DNA of 64,000 bases from Gordionus sp. m RMFG-2023 (GCF_954871325.1 NC_088777.1:21491366-21555365); one strand, 5' to 3'; shown: positions 46,422 through 59,499, counted from the stretch's first letter. The notes: generated by a model from the sequence alone, not told the origin. Program-made: numbers and translations.

Positions 46422-48486
46422 TTACGCCTGTGACACATAACAAAATTTTTAACCGATAACATAATAAATTAAAAATATTGGTATATTCTAATTAAATTTT
46501 ACAAGAGACCACAAATTTAACAAAATATCTATTAAAGAATAAAAATAAAGATTTTTTCCATTCCATATAATTTATGAATAATAATAATTGTCGGCTTTTC
46601 AAATTATTATCAATTTTTAATTTCAATATTTTTTAAAATTAAGAACGTCGCGCTTATAATTATTCCAGTTTTTAAAAAATTCTAAAATGTGGGGATTCGT
46701 CTAATGTTTAATATCGAATCCTGAGAGATTCCATATCCAGTTATAACCAAAAACAGTGATAATAACGGTTTTAAGGCCTAATTCAATTTTTCCAAATAAC
46801 AATCGACTCCTATCCTATATCTAAAGCATAGCCCTTATTATATTACATGATTTTATTTGAAGTAAATGTATAACCGTGAAAGTCTTGATGGAGTCATAAT
46901 TCTCATCGCACAATATGAAATATCTATCGTATTGCTCACAAATACTCCTCTCCGTTTTGGGATGGGTAAAATTTCTATAAATATATTTTTTAAATTTTAA
47001 AAAATTGAATTTAGATTTTAGATATTATATTAATAGACTACTACATTTGATTCAAAAAATTTAATAGAATTCGTATATATTTCACTACTTATAATTTTTC
47101 ATATGAAATATTTTTTATAATTATGAATACGAAACATAATAAATTAAATATAAAAATCGATAATTATAAATAAGAAGTATAAATATATTCTTAAACCTTA
47201 CTACAAAATGTGGAACGAAATTCAAATTTATTTTTTACAAGGAGTTACTATATGAACTTCAAATAACCCTATTTCTAAAGGAGGAGAGATCAATGAATAA
47301 AAAAATAACTTTGTAAAAAGGTTTATTTTTATATTTGATGAATTCCACGCCTAATTACTTATACACTCAACCCCCCTTTAGATTTTTTATCTAATTTTTT
47401 TTAGATATTGACTATAAAAATTCTATTAAGCCTACAACTCCAAACAGGGGCTTGGAACTGGACTAAAAATAGTAGTAAATCTGGTAAAATTGACTTTAAA
47501 CATCTATGGATATAATTAAACTAAAAACATAATTAAACCTTATTGAAGTCTACAAAGGGAGAAGAGGGAAATCCCTCCTTAGAAAATTTTTCATTTGTTG
47601 TAAATATCATTTTAAGCTAGTAAAAAAAAATTCCCCTACACTTTTCCCACCGCCCTCTTCCAAAGATGAATATTATATGTCATTATAAACATTATTTTCA
47701 AAAAGTAAAAATATCCATTATGTTTTTCATGATAGGGCATCCCCCCTCTCCTAAATATAATTTTGTTTTTTATATCGTTTTTTTAATAGTATGAATAGTC
47801 TTTAATTGAATATTTGAAATAAATTATAAAATTGAAATTTTTGAAATAAAGTTAATCGGGCCAATGTCTTTAAAAGGGGAACCCAAAAATATCCAATAAA
47901 ATTTATGGATAAATTAAATCACTCCAAAATTGGCCCCCTTACGAAGATCCTGTGATTTCATACTATCTTTAAAGGGGAACTCTTGGTGGCTTTGGGGAAT
48001 TCCCTAACTATTGCAGGTATTTTTGCCGTGAGAATTTGCAAAAAATGTCAGTTAATTATTTAGATTATTTTTTATATTATGTAACTTCTATAACGTTAAA
48101 ACAAAATGTTTTTAACATATAATAAATAAAACTAATCATCATCTTAGTTAAGACAGAAAAAAATGTGCAAGCATTGTGTTATAAAAATGAAGGCCTCATC
48201 AAATAATTAATTTCCTAATAATATCATTTTCTTGTTAATAAACAATAAAAGGATGATTGGTGATCTGGGTAATAATTATTTCAATCTAAATGAACTTGAG
48301 TCAAGGCATCACCAAAAAACCTTATATAACTAATAATATCTTCCCTCATATTAAATAGATTTTAATGAATGAATAATGGAATTAAGTGATCTCACTAGCA
48401 TAGTATGAAATTATTTTGATGAAGAACGATATATAATTTTTAGATATATCCATCATTTTTTATATTTAAATAATTCATTCATCACC
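46422..48486. other. Unassigned region
   Basis: A+T-rich with scattered C-rich patches (47370-47390, 47640-47660, 47740-47755). No gene or repeat ends recognised. Confidence 0.4.
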
Positions 48487-49245
48487 CACCAGGAGTTGTA
48501 GCGTGCATCATGTATATTCACTAGTATATAGATCCTATACATGATGTATACCCGTTTTATTATAGTGGACGGTACCACTATGTAGTCAGCTAGCATAGTA
48601 AAGAAGAGAGGAGTAAGAAAGAGGGGATCTATTAGTTCCGTTACCGGCAAGATAGTGTTAAGAATTGTAGCTTAATAATAATGTACCTGACGCCTGGTTA
48701 GATTTAAGAGATGGGAAAAAATTCTTAATGTTTGGTAAGTATATCCTTGGAAGATAACGCAATGTCTATATAACATGTCCTATTCCTGAGGGATTCAACT
48801 TCTCTGTAATTGTAATCTCACTTCCTGAAGTCCCTTGTCCTAAAGAGCTTATTGTCTTCGTCTGATTTATTCCTTCTTTTATCCTCAATCATTTGTCATT
48901 CTAAGTCAAAAAGTATCCCCATAGATCCTTGTCTGTATTAAGCAAGCGATGCTCGGAATCCATGTTATTCACTATTATCATTATTATATTGAGCCTGGAG
49001 ATCGTTATCATTATTAATATTCATGGTTTTAAGATTAATCGTTTATCCAGTAGGGAAAGGAAAAAGGGTGTTATAAAGGGGAGGGGGAAATTTAGAAAAA
49101 AAAATAAAAATTATACTTATCTCATCTCTTTTTATTTAAACCATAATTCCAATTGCGCCAAAATTTAAGTTGTCATTAGACTGGGGATAAGAGATTGGAA
49201 ATAAGGCAGTGCGAGAAATAGTCTGATACTTCCACGATTCCTGCT

Positions 49246-50518
49246 CTAGTTTAAACCATATTTAAGCATGTATTGTAGATGTTCCTTTAAATGTTTCTTG
49301 TTTTTGCTGAGTGCAAGAAAATCTATAAACGTAAGATTGATCAAGTCCATGTCCTTCAGACATTTTGCCAGCCAATAGTATTTGGGGGTTCTTCGCCTTT
49401 CATAATCCGGGGTCCACTTCATGGACGAAAATATCATATTCTCTCGTGAATGTCTTAAGCAGTGGCCGAGTAATTCTAATCTCCTCAAAGGAATGAGTCG
49501 TTTGATAGGTAGGATGTCACACCTGTTCCAGAGAGTTGTGTTTGGGGTGTTGTATGGATAGTAAATTTTAGTGATTCTTCTTAAGCACTTGTTTATGAAG
49601 GTCTGGGATGTGTTGATGTTGCTTTTAGTGTCCTGCCATGTTTCCAAACCGTATGTTAAGATGGGTAGAATTAGGGATTTAAAGAGTCTTATTTTTAGGT
49701 TCGTAGATAACTGGTTGGACGACCATAATTTAGTTAGCTGATGATATCGGGATCTGGCCTTGTTGGTCCTCTACTTAGTATCCAAAATGGTGGTGCCTAA
49801 TGACATTATTCTGGTTCCTAGGTACTTAAAATCCGAGACCGTTTCTACCACATTATCCTCAAAGTTAAAGGGGCCGCTGTTATATAGAAGGATATTGGAT
49901 GCAATTAACTTTGTCTTTAAAGTAGTTGACTTTCAGTCCGTATCCAAAGCAATTTTTGACAAACAATGACAGCAAGTTTCTTAATTTGTACTCAGAGTTA
50001 GCTAATATGCATACATCATCGGCATAGCATAGAAAATTTAGAGAGTTGTGTATGTTATTATCATATTGTTGATTCAGATATCGAGGGTTAAGAGCATGTT
50101 CTTGTTTGAAGGATTTGTTCAGAATATCGTTCATTATTACATTAAATAGCATAGGTGATAAAATGCATCCTTGTTTCAGTCCTCTGTTGGCCTTAAATGG
50201 TTGTGATTTTAAGTTCAGATGTTGTGGTATCACGTTATGATTATCGTATATTATTTTTATAAGCGAAATCAGATGTTTATCTATTCCTATGTCCTCCAGT
50301 AAGGGCCAGATCTTATGCTGTATGATGGAGTCAAAGGCTTGACTTAGATCAATCATTAGGGCAAATATTGGGGACTTATGCATTCTAGCTTTCTCCAGAA
50401 CCTTAAGCTTCATGGTTAGTTCCGTCGTGTTCCTGCCCTTCCTATATGATGTGATGGCGTTTGAGAGGTTTCTATCGATGATTGGTTTAATCCTGAAGGC
50501 TATAATATACGTGAACAT
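49246..50518 (-). pseudogene. LINE reverse transcriptase core and C-terminal tail, left arm
   Basis: 50518-49880 gives AFRIKPIIDRNLSN, FALMIDLSQAFDSI (first catalytic Asp), GLKQGCILSPMLFNVIMNDI and LCYADDVCILA (the YADD box). A shift at IQYPS then leads to FKYLGTRIM and a TAG after ILDTK. 49647-49246 holds the tail (LILPILTYGLETWQ, INKCLRRITKIYY, LRRLELLGHCLRHSRE) common in RTE-like elements. Same lesions as the right arm. Confidence 0.88.
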
Positions 50519-52126
50519 TTTTTAGGGTAACTGAGATCAGTGCAATTCCTCTGTAGTCCTTCAGGCTAGTCGGGTTCTTATTTTTAGGGAAATTAAGTAT
50601 TATCGAGGTCATCCATTCCTCTGGGAAATTGCCAGTATTCCATATCTCATTAAAGAGGGGAAGCAGTAGACTAGCACTTAAATCAGCATCTATCTTCCAA
50701 AGTTCCGCAAAAATCCCATCGATTCCGGCTGCTTTATGGGTTTTTAGTCTTTTAATGGCATTGATTATATCTATTCTGTTCAGGTTCCGATTAGGTGGTT
50801 GGAAAGGATAGTCACATAATGGTTTAGGCCACCTTGTTCTGTAAAGGTTCATGTAATGGTCTGTCCATATCGCTAATTGTTCCCTGGGGTCCGTTATAAT
50901 TTTATTATTTTCAATGTGTAATCTTGGTAGAGGATTGGATTTAAAGGTAGTGAGTAACTTAAGAGATTGGAAAGCCTTGTAAATATTATTGTTGTCAAAG
51001 CTATATTGTATGGATCTAGATAAGTTGGCAATAAAATATCTTTTATCTGTTCTTATGCAGTGAGTTATGTACCTTCTGTGGTGTTTAGTATATTGGTTAT
51101 AGGAGATATTTGTTGTTAAGTTTTTAATTATCTGTATTGTTGAAGGGGATAGCCATTCTTTACGTTTAATTCGTGGTCTTAAGCATGAATTCATACAGCT
51201 TGATAAACTTAGTTTCATATCCTTCCAAGTTATATTAGGATTGATCGTGCCATTTTGGGTGTTTCTCCAAGTTGTTAGATTGGTGATGAACTCTTCCTTT
51301 ATAACCGGATCATTCAGCTGTGCCAAGTCTTTCCTCATTATGAAGTGTGTAGAGTTAAGGTGGCTATGTTGATTTCGGTTTGGAAAAATGCTATTTTTTA
51401 TCCTTAGCTCGCATCCTAGTGGGTAATGGTCCGTAAATAAGGTGAAGTTCAGTTTGCTGACGACTTTGATGTCCTTCACCCACTTTAATATATTGTTGGA
51501 AATTACAAAGAAATCAATTTGTGAGGTAGTGCCAAAAGATGGGCTTTTGTAGGTCATGGTGTGATGGTTAGGATGATTGAAGAAGGTATTTCCTATTTTC
51601 AAATTGAAGTGTTCACAGATTTCTATTGTTTTTTGCCATTAGTGTTCTTACTTTGTACTAGAGTGGCGTTCCCGAGGCAGGTAGAATTGTTAGGCTTCCC
51701 GACCGAGGCATTGAAATCGCCAGCTAATATGATACTATCTTGATGAGGTAGTTCTTTTAAGATATTTTCCAGCTCTATGTTAAAAACTTTATTATTATGT
51801 GGTGAATAAATATTGAACAGGTGAATTTTCTTGTAACCAATATTTAAGGTAAGGCAGCAAATGCGACTGGAAATTGGATTAAAGCTTACATATTTAATTA
51901 GTTTGTTATGGATTAAGATTGCTAAACCTGCCCAAACATGTTCAGCATTCGAGCTGCAGTATAAGGTGTATTCTAAGAGATTTCTTACTTCCGTTTCTTT
52001 CAAATGAGTTTCTTGTAGAAGGAGGATGTCGTATCGTTGATCGTTTATAGTTTGCCTAAGAATTGTGAGTTTGTCACTTAGCGATCTTATATTTAATGAA
52101 ATCATCCTTATACTATGGTCTTTCAT
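50487..52126 (-). pseudogene. LINE endonuclease and N-terminal reverse transcriptase part, left arm
   Basis: 52126-51623 starts MKDHSIRMISLNIRSLSDK and contains LLLQETHLKE (catalytic Glu), NIYSPHN and AGDFNAS (Asp and Asn of the APE active site), ending early at NGKK-Q-stop because one T of the right arm's AAACTAATAG is missing. 51602-50487 resumes the frame: LFTDHYPLG (the Asp-His pair), a linker with KRKEWLS, and the first RT blocks AAGIDGIFAELWK, SIILNFPKNKNP and DYRGIALIS. It leaves frame again at a six-A run near 50522. Functionally an APE-like nicking endonuclease fused to RT, now broken. Confidence 0.88.
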
Positions 52127-52466
52127 TGTATATAAAAAAAAAGTATTTCTTATGATTATCGTGCGATTCTACACCAGGAAGGAGGGAAATGAATATAAGA
52201 AATTATGATCAATATAGAAGTATAATTGTAAATTATAGTTAAGTTATAAAAAATTCCTACCTTATTCCTTGTAAGCCACCATTAGGGCAATTAGATGGTA
52301 TAACATCGTTTATCCACGCCATGGGATTTAAGATACTCAATCTTATTCGAATAGCATAAATGTTATATAAATATAGCGTAACATTGTTAAAGTCAATCTG
52401 CTTGAAAATTTGTACAAGTGCAAAATTTATCCTTAACCTAAGTGGTGCACAATACGTAGATTTATA

Positions 52467-54711
52467 TTAACAATTTCTATATATTTAAGATCCATAAACT
52501 TAAGAAATTATATAAGTTAATTATCATTGATATAGTTACCTTTATCTTACAGAGAGTTCGCCTTATAAGAATTAAGAATGTGCACGGGTTATCAGAACAA
52601 AAATTATACGGTAAATAATTTAATTGAGAAATATGTCTGCTTATTTAAGTAATGTATTGAGATATATTTTTTTATTAGTAGGCGAAAGAGTTTTTTTGTG
52701 TGTTTTACTTTTCCTTCTCCTAAAACGAAAAAAATTTTCTTTTATTTTTATTTATTTTTCTATTTACCTTATCATGTTGATTGTAATTAATTTTTCTATT
52801 TAATTTATTTTTTTATTAATATTTTATCTTTTTATTCGGAGAGTGTAGACAAGTATAAAAGAATAAAATAGGAGTTCCGGAGAGATATTAGAAAAATTAA
52901 AAATCAGGAAGGAAAATATAATAGTGTTACTTTCAAAGATCAAAGGAAATTAATATTTATTTAAATATAATTTTTCACGCCAAGATATTTAAAATTGCTA
53001 ACTATAATTGTTTTCCTAGCATCTTCTGACAATGTTTCTATCATTTATTGCCTAAACAGAATATAGGTGTATAGCATTACATACGATGTTGTCTGTAATA
53101 TAGAAAATTCATGATAAATTTAAGAAAATAAGTTAAGGACAGACTAATAAAAAAGAAAAAATATCCCAAAAAATTATTTTATTATTATTATTAACTTACT
53201 TTTAGAAAACCATTCAAAGGAAAATAGTATATATTTATATTTATGAATAAAAAAATAAAGAGAATGATAAGGTAAATAACAACGAGGGAGGGAGACATAC
53301 TGAGCCAAGAGCGAAAAAATATTTTACATGAAAAGAGAACATCAATCAAATCAAAAGCAAGGATAATGTCTTAATTACCTTATAAGAAATAGAAAAAGGA
53401 ATAGCGTAAAGGAAAATTTCTTGGAAATTCTGAAAGGAAAACATATTATCTAAGGGAGAGCCAATCGAAAAAATAAAATAAAGGTAAATAAATAAATTGT
53501 GAAAGTTTCCTGGGACTAATTTTATATAAAAGGAACCAACATGTTGGAAAAAAGATGAGGCCACCGGTAGAGAAAAACAAATAAGAAAAAAGATAATTTA
53601 ATAAATAAAATTTAAAGCTGTACAGAGAAAATTTTACCTCTATATCTCTGTGCACATTTGGAAACCGAGTTGACATAGACATTATAATAGAAAGGATTTA
53701 AAAAATATGTAGGGAAATAAAATAGAGTTTGCGTATAAAAAAAAATAAAGTAAATTTTTTGTTTAATAGAAGACTGGTAGGGGAAAAACTTCGGGGTGGG
53801 GTGACCTAATCACTTTGCAATAACCAAAAATATAAATGTTACTAAGTTCCAATAAATAAATACAAAAATTAATAACAAGTTGCATAAGACAATCCTACAA
53901 ACGGAAAGAGAAAAGTTAAAATGTTAAGAAAAGAGAGATCGATGGCGCCCAATATTAGAAAAGACTTATTTTAAGAGAAACAAAAATAATTTATATAACC
54001 GTGGCGCCTAGAAGTTGAAAAATATGAAAAATTATAACTAAAAAAAATTTCCTGAAAAAGTCGTTTGCATTGAAAGGAAAAAACATAAAAATTAATGAAT
54101 AGGCAGAAATAGTAAAATAGAAACATATTTGGGAGGGAGTCCGAGTGAGAGAAAAGGGAAAAAAAAATTGAGCGTTAAACTAATATATATAATATAAAAT
54201 ATACGGAGATCCTGGAGAATATACTAAGAAAGTAACGGAAAGGTGGTTTACAATATGACCGCGTTAGATTGGTTTGGGACTCCTACGATTTTAGTGCAGA
54301 TTTATTTTTAGAATTTTATCATTTAAGTAAACATGAAATTAATATAAAAGGATGGAAATTATTTTGTATAATTCCACTAACAGCTATTTTTTGACAAAAA
54401 ATTATATAAGAAAAAGGATTTTCCGAAGTAATATGAAAAATAAAAACGGAAACAAATTTAGACATATTTTATTTTAATATATTCTAAGAAATGAACGTAA
54501 AGACAAGAAATAGGTATTAATAAATAAGAAAGGAACAATGAGACAAGGATTAAATTAAAAGATTAAGAAAAATATTTATTTTTTCCCCTTTTATTTCCCA
54601 TCAACATAAATCAAAAATCCGGCTGCTTAAAAAGGAAAAAATTAAAAATTTGAGTAGCGCCAAAAGAATTTAAGAGAATTATTATAAATAGTAGAGAAAA
54701 TATATAAAATG
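52467..54711. other. Spacer of the palindrome
   Basis: 2245 bp of A- and T-tract sequence between the 5' ends of the two LINE copies. 53230-54700 is strongly purine-biased on the plus strand. No open frame with a recognisable domain and no repeat of the arms. It may contain LINE upstream sequence or the original target; I cannot tell. Confidence 0.5.
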
Positions 54712-55051
54712 TATAAATCTACGTATTGTGTACCACTTAGGTTAAGGATAAATTTTACACTTGTACAAATTTTCAAGCAGATTGACTTTAACAATGTTAC
54801 GCTATATTTATATAACATTTATGCTATTCGAATAAGATTGAGTATCTTAAATCTCATGGCGTGGATAAACGATGTTATACCATCTAATTGCCTTAATGGT
54901 GGCTTACAAGGAATAAGGTAGGAATTTTTTATAACTTAACTATAATTTACAATTATACTTCTATATTGATCATAATTTCTTATATTCATTTCCCTCCTTC
55001 CTGGCGTAGAATCGCACGATAATCATAAGAAATACTTTTTTTTTATATACA

Positions 55052-56692
55052 ATGAAAGACCATAGTATTAGGATGATTTCCTTAAATATAAGATAGCTAA
55101 GTGACAAACTCACAATTCTTAGGCAAACTATAAACGATCAACGATACGACATCCTCCTTCTACAAGAAACTCATTTGAAAGAAACGGAATTAAGAAATCT
55201 CTTAGAATACACCTTATACTGCAGCTCGAATGCTGAACATGTTTGGGCAGGTGTAGCAATCTTAATCCATAACAAACTAATTAAATATGTAAGCTTTAAT
55301 CCAATTTCCAGTCGCATTTGCTGCCTTACCTTAAATATTGGTTACAAGAAAATTCACCTGTTCAATATTTATTCACCACATAATAATAAAGTTTTTAACA
55401 TAGAGCTGGAAAATATCTTAAAAGAACTACCTCATCAAGATAGTATCATATTAGCTGGCGATTTCAATGCCTCGGTCGGGAAGCCTAACAATTCTACCTG
55501 CCTCGGGAACGCCACTCTAGTACAAAGTAAGAACACTAATGGCAAAAAACTAATAGAAATCTGTGAACACTTCAATTTGAAAATAGGAAATACCTTCTTC
55601 AATCATCCTAACCATCACACCATGACCTACAAAAGCCCATCTTTTGGCACTACCTCACAAATTGATTTCTTTGTAATTTCCAACAATATATTAAAGTGGG
55701 TGAAGGACATCAAAGTCGTCAGCAAACTGAACTTCACCTTATTTACGGACCATTACCCACTAGGATGCGAGCTAAGGATAAAAAATAGCATTTTTCCAAA
55801 CCGAAATCAACATAGCCACCTTAACTCTACACACTTCATAATGAGGAAAGACTTGGCACAGCTGAATGATCCGGTTATAAAGGAAGAGTTCATCACCAAT
55901 CTAACAACTTGGAGAAACACCCAAAATGGCACGATCAATCCTAATATAACTTGGAAGGATATGAAACTAAGTTTATCAAGCTGTATGAATTCATGCTTAA
56001 GACCACGAATTAAACGTAAAGAATGGCTATCCCCTTCAACAATACAGATAATTAAAAACTTAACAACAAATATCTCCTATAACCAATATACTAAACACCA
56101 CAGAAGGTACATAACTCACTGCATAAGAACAGATAAAAGATATTTTATTGCCAACTTATCTAGATCCATACAATATAGCTTTGACAACAATAATATTTAC
56201 AAGGCTTTCCAATCTCTTAAGTTACTCACTACCTTTAAATCCAATCCTCTACCAAGATTACACATTGAAAATAATAAAATTATAACGGACCCCAGGGAAC
56301 AATTAGCGATATGGACAGACCATTACATGAACCTTTACAGAACAAGGTGGCCTAAACCATTATGTGACTATCCTTTCCAACCACCTAATCGGAACCTGAA
56401 CAGAATAGATATAATCAATGCCATTAAAAGACTAAAAACCCATAAAGCAGCCGGAATCGATGGGATTTTTGCGGAACTTTGGAAGATAGATGCTGATTTA
56501 AGTGCTAGTCTACTGCTTCCCCTCTTTAATGAGATATGGAATACTGGCAATTTCCCAGAGGAATGGATGACCTCGATAATACTTAATTTCCCTAAAAATA
56601 AGAACCCGACTAGCCTGAAGGACTACAGAGGAATTGCACTGATCTCAGTTACCCTAAAAAATGTTCACGTATATTATAGCCGTCAGGATTAA
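55052..56692 (+). pseudogene. LINE endonuclease and N-terminal reverse transcriptase part, right arm
   Basis: ATG at 55052; codon 15 is TAG where the left arm has Ser in NIRSLSDK. From 55175 the frame is open to 56692. APE motifs: QETHLKE, NIYSPHN, AGDFNAS, SQIDFF, DHYPLG. RT start: AAGIDGIFAELWK, WMTSIILNFPKNKNP, DYRGIALIS. It runs out of frame at CCCTAAAAAATG near 56652, where one A more than needed shifts the reading, giving a short false end. With the next frame it would form a single protein of about 950 residues, usual for RTE-like elements. Confidence 0.9.
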
Positions 56693-57933
56693 ACCAATCA
56701 TCGATAGAAACCTCTCAAACGACATCACATCATATAGGAAGGGCAGGAACACGACGGAACTAACCATGAAGCTTAAGGTTCTGGAGAAAGCTAGAATGCA
56801 TAAGTCCCCAATATTTGCCCTAATGATTGATCTAAGTCAAGCCTTTGACTCCATCATACAGCATAAGATCTGGCCCTTACTGGAGGACATAGGAATAGAT
56901 AAACATCTGATTTCGCTTATAAAAATAATATACGATAATCATAACGTGATACCACAACATCTGAACTTAAAATCACAACCATTTAAGGCCAACAGAGGAC
57001 TGAAACAAGGATGCATTTTATCACCTATGCTATTTAATGTAATAATGAACGATATTCTGAACAAATCCTTCAAACAAGAACATGCTCTTAACCCTCGATA
57101 TCTGAATCAACAATATGATAATAACATACACAACTCTCTAAATTTTCTATGCTATGCCGATGATGTATGCATATTAGCTAACTCTGAGTACAAATTAAGA
57201 AACTTGCTGTCATTGTTTGTCAAAAATTGCTTTGGATACGGACTGAAAGTCAACTACTTTAAAGACAAAGTTAATTGCATCCAATATCCTTCTATATAAC
57301 AGCGGCCCCTTTAACTTTGAGGATAATGTGGTAGAAACGGTCTCGGATTTTAAGTACCTAGGAACCAGAATAATGTCATTAGGCACCACCATTTTGGATA
57401 CTAAGTAGAGGACCAACAAGGCCAGATCCCGATATCATCAGCTAACTAAATTATGGTCGTCCAACCAGTTATCTACGAACCTAAAAATAAGACTCTTTAA
57501 ATCCCTAATTCTACCCATCTTAACATACGGTTTGGAAACATGGCAGGACACTAAAAGCAACATCAACACATCCCAGACCTTCATAAACAAGTGCTTAAGA
57601 AGAATCACTAAAATTTACTATCCATACAACACCCCAAACACAACTCTCTGGAACAGGTGTGACATCCTACCTATCAAACGACTCATTCCTTTGAGGAGAT
57701 TAGAATTACTCGGCCACTGCTTAAGACATTCACGAGAGAATATGATATTTTCGTCCATGAAGTGGACCCCGGATTATGAAAGGCGAAGAACCCCCAAATA
57801 CTATTGGCTGGCAAAATGTCTGAAGGACATGGACTTGATCAATCTTACGTTTATAGATTTTCTTGCACTCAGCAAAAACAAGAAACATTTAAAGGAACAT
57901 CTACAATACATGCTTAAATATGGTTTAAACTAG
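56661..57933 (+). pseudogene. LINE reverse transcriptase core and C-terminal tail, right arm
   Basis: 56661-57299: AVRIKPIIDRNLSN, FALMIDLSQAFDSI, GLKQGCILSPMLFNV, LCYADDVCILA. After IQYPS the frame shifts to GPFNFEDNVVETVSDFKYLG and meets TAG after ILDTK at about 57406; 57532-57933 is the remaining tail with HCLRHSRE and a final HLQYMLKYGLN before TAG. It differs from the left arm at only a few residues, for example Val for Phe in the AVRI block and Asp for Ala in SNDITS. Confidence 0.9.
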
Positions 57934-58746
57934 AGCAGGAATCGTGGAAGTATCAGACTATTTCTCGCACTGCCTTATTTCCAATCTCTTATCCCCAGTC
58001 TAATGACAACTTAAATTTTGGCGCAATTGGAATTATGGTTTAAATAAAAAGAGATGAGATAAGTATAATTTTTATTTTTTTTTCTAAATTTCCCCCTCCC
58101 CTTTATAACACCCTTTTTCCTTTCCCTACTGGATAAACGATTAATCTTAAAACCATGAATATTAATAATGATAACGATCTCCAGGCTCAATATAATAATG
58201 ATAATAGTGAATAACATGGATTCCGAGCATCGCTTGCTTAATACAGACAAGGATCTATGGGGTTACTTTTTGACTTAGAATGACAAATGATTGAGGATAA
58301 AAGAAGGAATAAATCAGACGAAGACAATAGGCTCTTTAGGACAAGGGACTTCAGGAAGTGAGATTACAATTACAGAGAAGTTGAATACCTCAGGAATAGG
58401 ACATGTTATATAGACATTGCGTTATCTTCCAAGGATATACTTACCAAACATTAAGAATTTTTTCCCATCTCTTAAATCTAACCAGGCGTCAGGTACATTA
58501 TTATTAATATTAGCTACAATTCTTAACACTATCTTGCCGGTAACAGAACTAATAGATCCCCTCTTTCTTACTCCTCTCTTCTTTACTATGCTAGCTGACT
58601 ACATAGTGGTACCGTCCACTATAATAAAACGGGTATACATCATGTATAGGATCTATATACTAGTGAATATACATGGTGCACGCTACAACTCCTGGTGTTT
58701 CTAATTAGCCATCTATTATATTAGATAATTAATTAAAAAATTTTAA

Positions 58747-59157
58747 ATGAATCGTTTTCTAACAATTGAACAAAACTTGCTCAACTTTTTGGAAGAATCA
58801 ATTGAGGAAATATAGTTATAATTCTACCAAACCCTTCTGCAGTTAGTGATGAAGAAGATTTTGATTAAAATGACTTAAAAAATGAGGGAGAGATACTGCT
58901 GCTGAATAAGGATTCATAATTTAATTGATGACTATATTCTAGAATCATCTACTACAAGAGGCTATTCTTTAATTTCTGGCAATTTTAAATGGAGGGAAAC
59001 AGATGCATTATATTAGACAAGCCCTTTCAATGGGAAAGAGAAAGATATAATAAAACTTAAAAATACTTTGCATGGTAAAAGTAAATTTGAATTCCTTAAT
59101 TGTAGATCTAAGTAATATTTATAAAAATCAAATGAATAGGCCTAATATATGTATAAC
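58747..59157 (+). pseudogene. piggyBac transposase, N-terminal part, interrupted by a hAT
   Basis: Starts MNRFLTIEQNLLNFLEE; then an acidic stretch SDEEDFD near 58845 (frame shifted), LNKDS, NFKWRETD near 58985 (compare NLEWRKFN in the 5001-6981 copy), and NSLIVDLSNIYKNQ to NICIT at 59157. When the hAT at 59158-62100 and one target duplication are removed, NICIT continues into IPDIKKFIEILFF (62109-62145), typical of the region before the catalytic core. The rest of the gene and the termini are missing, cut on the right by another hAT relic. Confidence 0.7.
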
Positions 59158-59499
59158 CAGAGTTGTTAAGGAGCGGCGTTACCTGGAGCGCCCCTCCATT
59201 TTAAAATTGGGGAGCGGGAGCGGAAGCTCTCCTTTTAGGGGTGCAGTGGAGGAGCGCAACGTATAAATTAAATTATTTTTTAAATATATATTTATTAATT
59301 AAAATTCAATAAAAATGAAATTATATTTTATTTAAATTTGTCCATTTTTCAATGTTTAGCCGAGTTTTATATTGGCTTTTCATCTAATCATTTTAAATAT
59401 TAAACATCAAGTTTTTCTTTTTATATTTAAAATTTTTTGGAAAATCTTGTAAGTAATATTTCACTTTATAGATATAAAATAAAAAATAGTTTTAGATAT

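Larger units (their letters stand above)
48487..52466 (-). mobile_element. Non-LTR retrotransposon (APE type, RTE-like), left palindrome arm
   Basis: A full-length-looking copy on the minus strand: 5' region 52466-52127, endonuclease and reverse transcriptase frames 52126-49880, C-terminal tail to 49246, then about 760 bp of 3' sequence to 48487. No poly(A) tail or simple 3' repeat is seen at the outer end, and no target duplication. It shares three coding lesions with the other arm and has a private one-base deletion near 51621. Confidence 0.88.
48487..58697. repeat. 10.2 kb palindrome: two inverted LINE copies around a 2.2 kb spacer
   Basis: 48487-52466 and 54712-58697 are reverse complements along their full length, differing at scattered single bases and small indels. 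The outer limits coincide (CACCAGGAGTTG at 48487, CAACTCCTGGTG ending at 58697), as do the inner ones (TAGATTTATA and TATAAATCTA). The spacer is 52467-54711. No direct repeat flanks the whole. Confidence 0.93.
54712..58697 (+). mobile_element. Non-LTR retrotransposon (APE type, RTE-like), right palindrome arm
   Basis: Mirror copy of 48487-52466. 5' region 54712-55051, coding 55052-57933, 3' sequence to 58697. It has the better first frame (505 codons open from 55175), but a private TAG at 55094-55096 in the endonuclease start. Shares with the left arm the six-A frameshift, the IQYPS frameshift and the TAG after ILDTK. Confidence 0.88.

Noticed and set aside
48453-49168. Frames in the LINE 3' region (48453-48650, 48929-49168 and mirrors at 58011-58250, 58417-58704)
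   Set aside because: Located after the RT tail in untranslated sequence; no domain, hydrophobic low-complexity content.
49760-57419. 69- and 60-codon frames opposite to the LINE genes (49760-49969, 57210-57419, 50629-50811, 56368-56550, 51561-51743)
   Set aside because: Antisense shadows of the RT and endonuclease coding regions; identical in both arms only because the arms are copies.
48487-58697. Reading the whole palindrome as one Polinton-like element with 4 kb terminal repeats
   Set aside because: No target duplication, no polymerase B, integrase or capsid genes in the spacer, and arms are complete LINEs.
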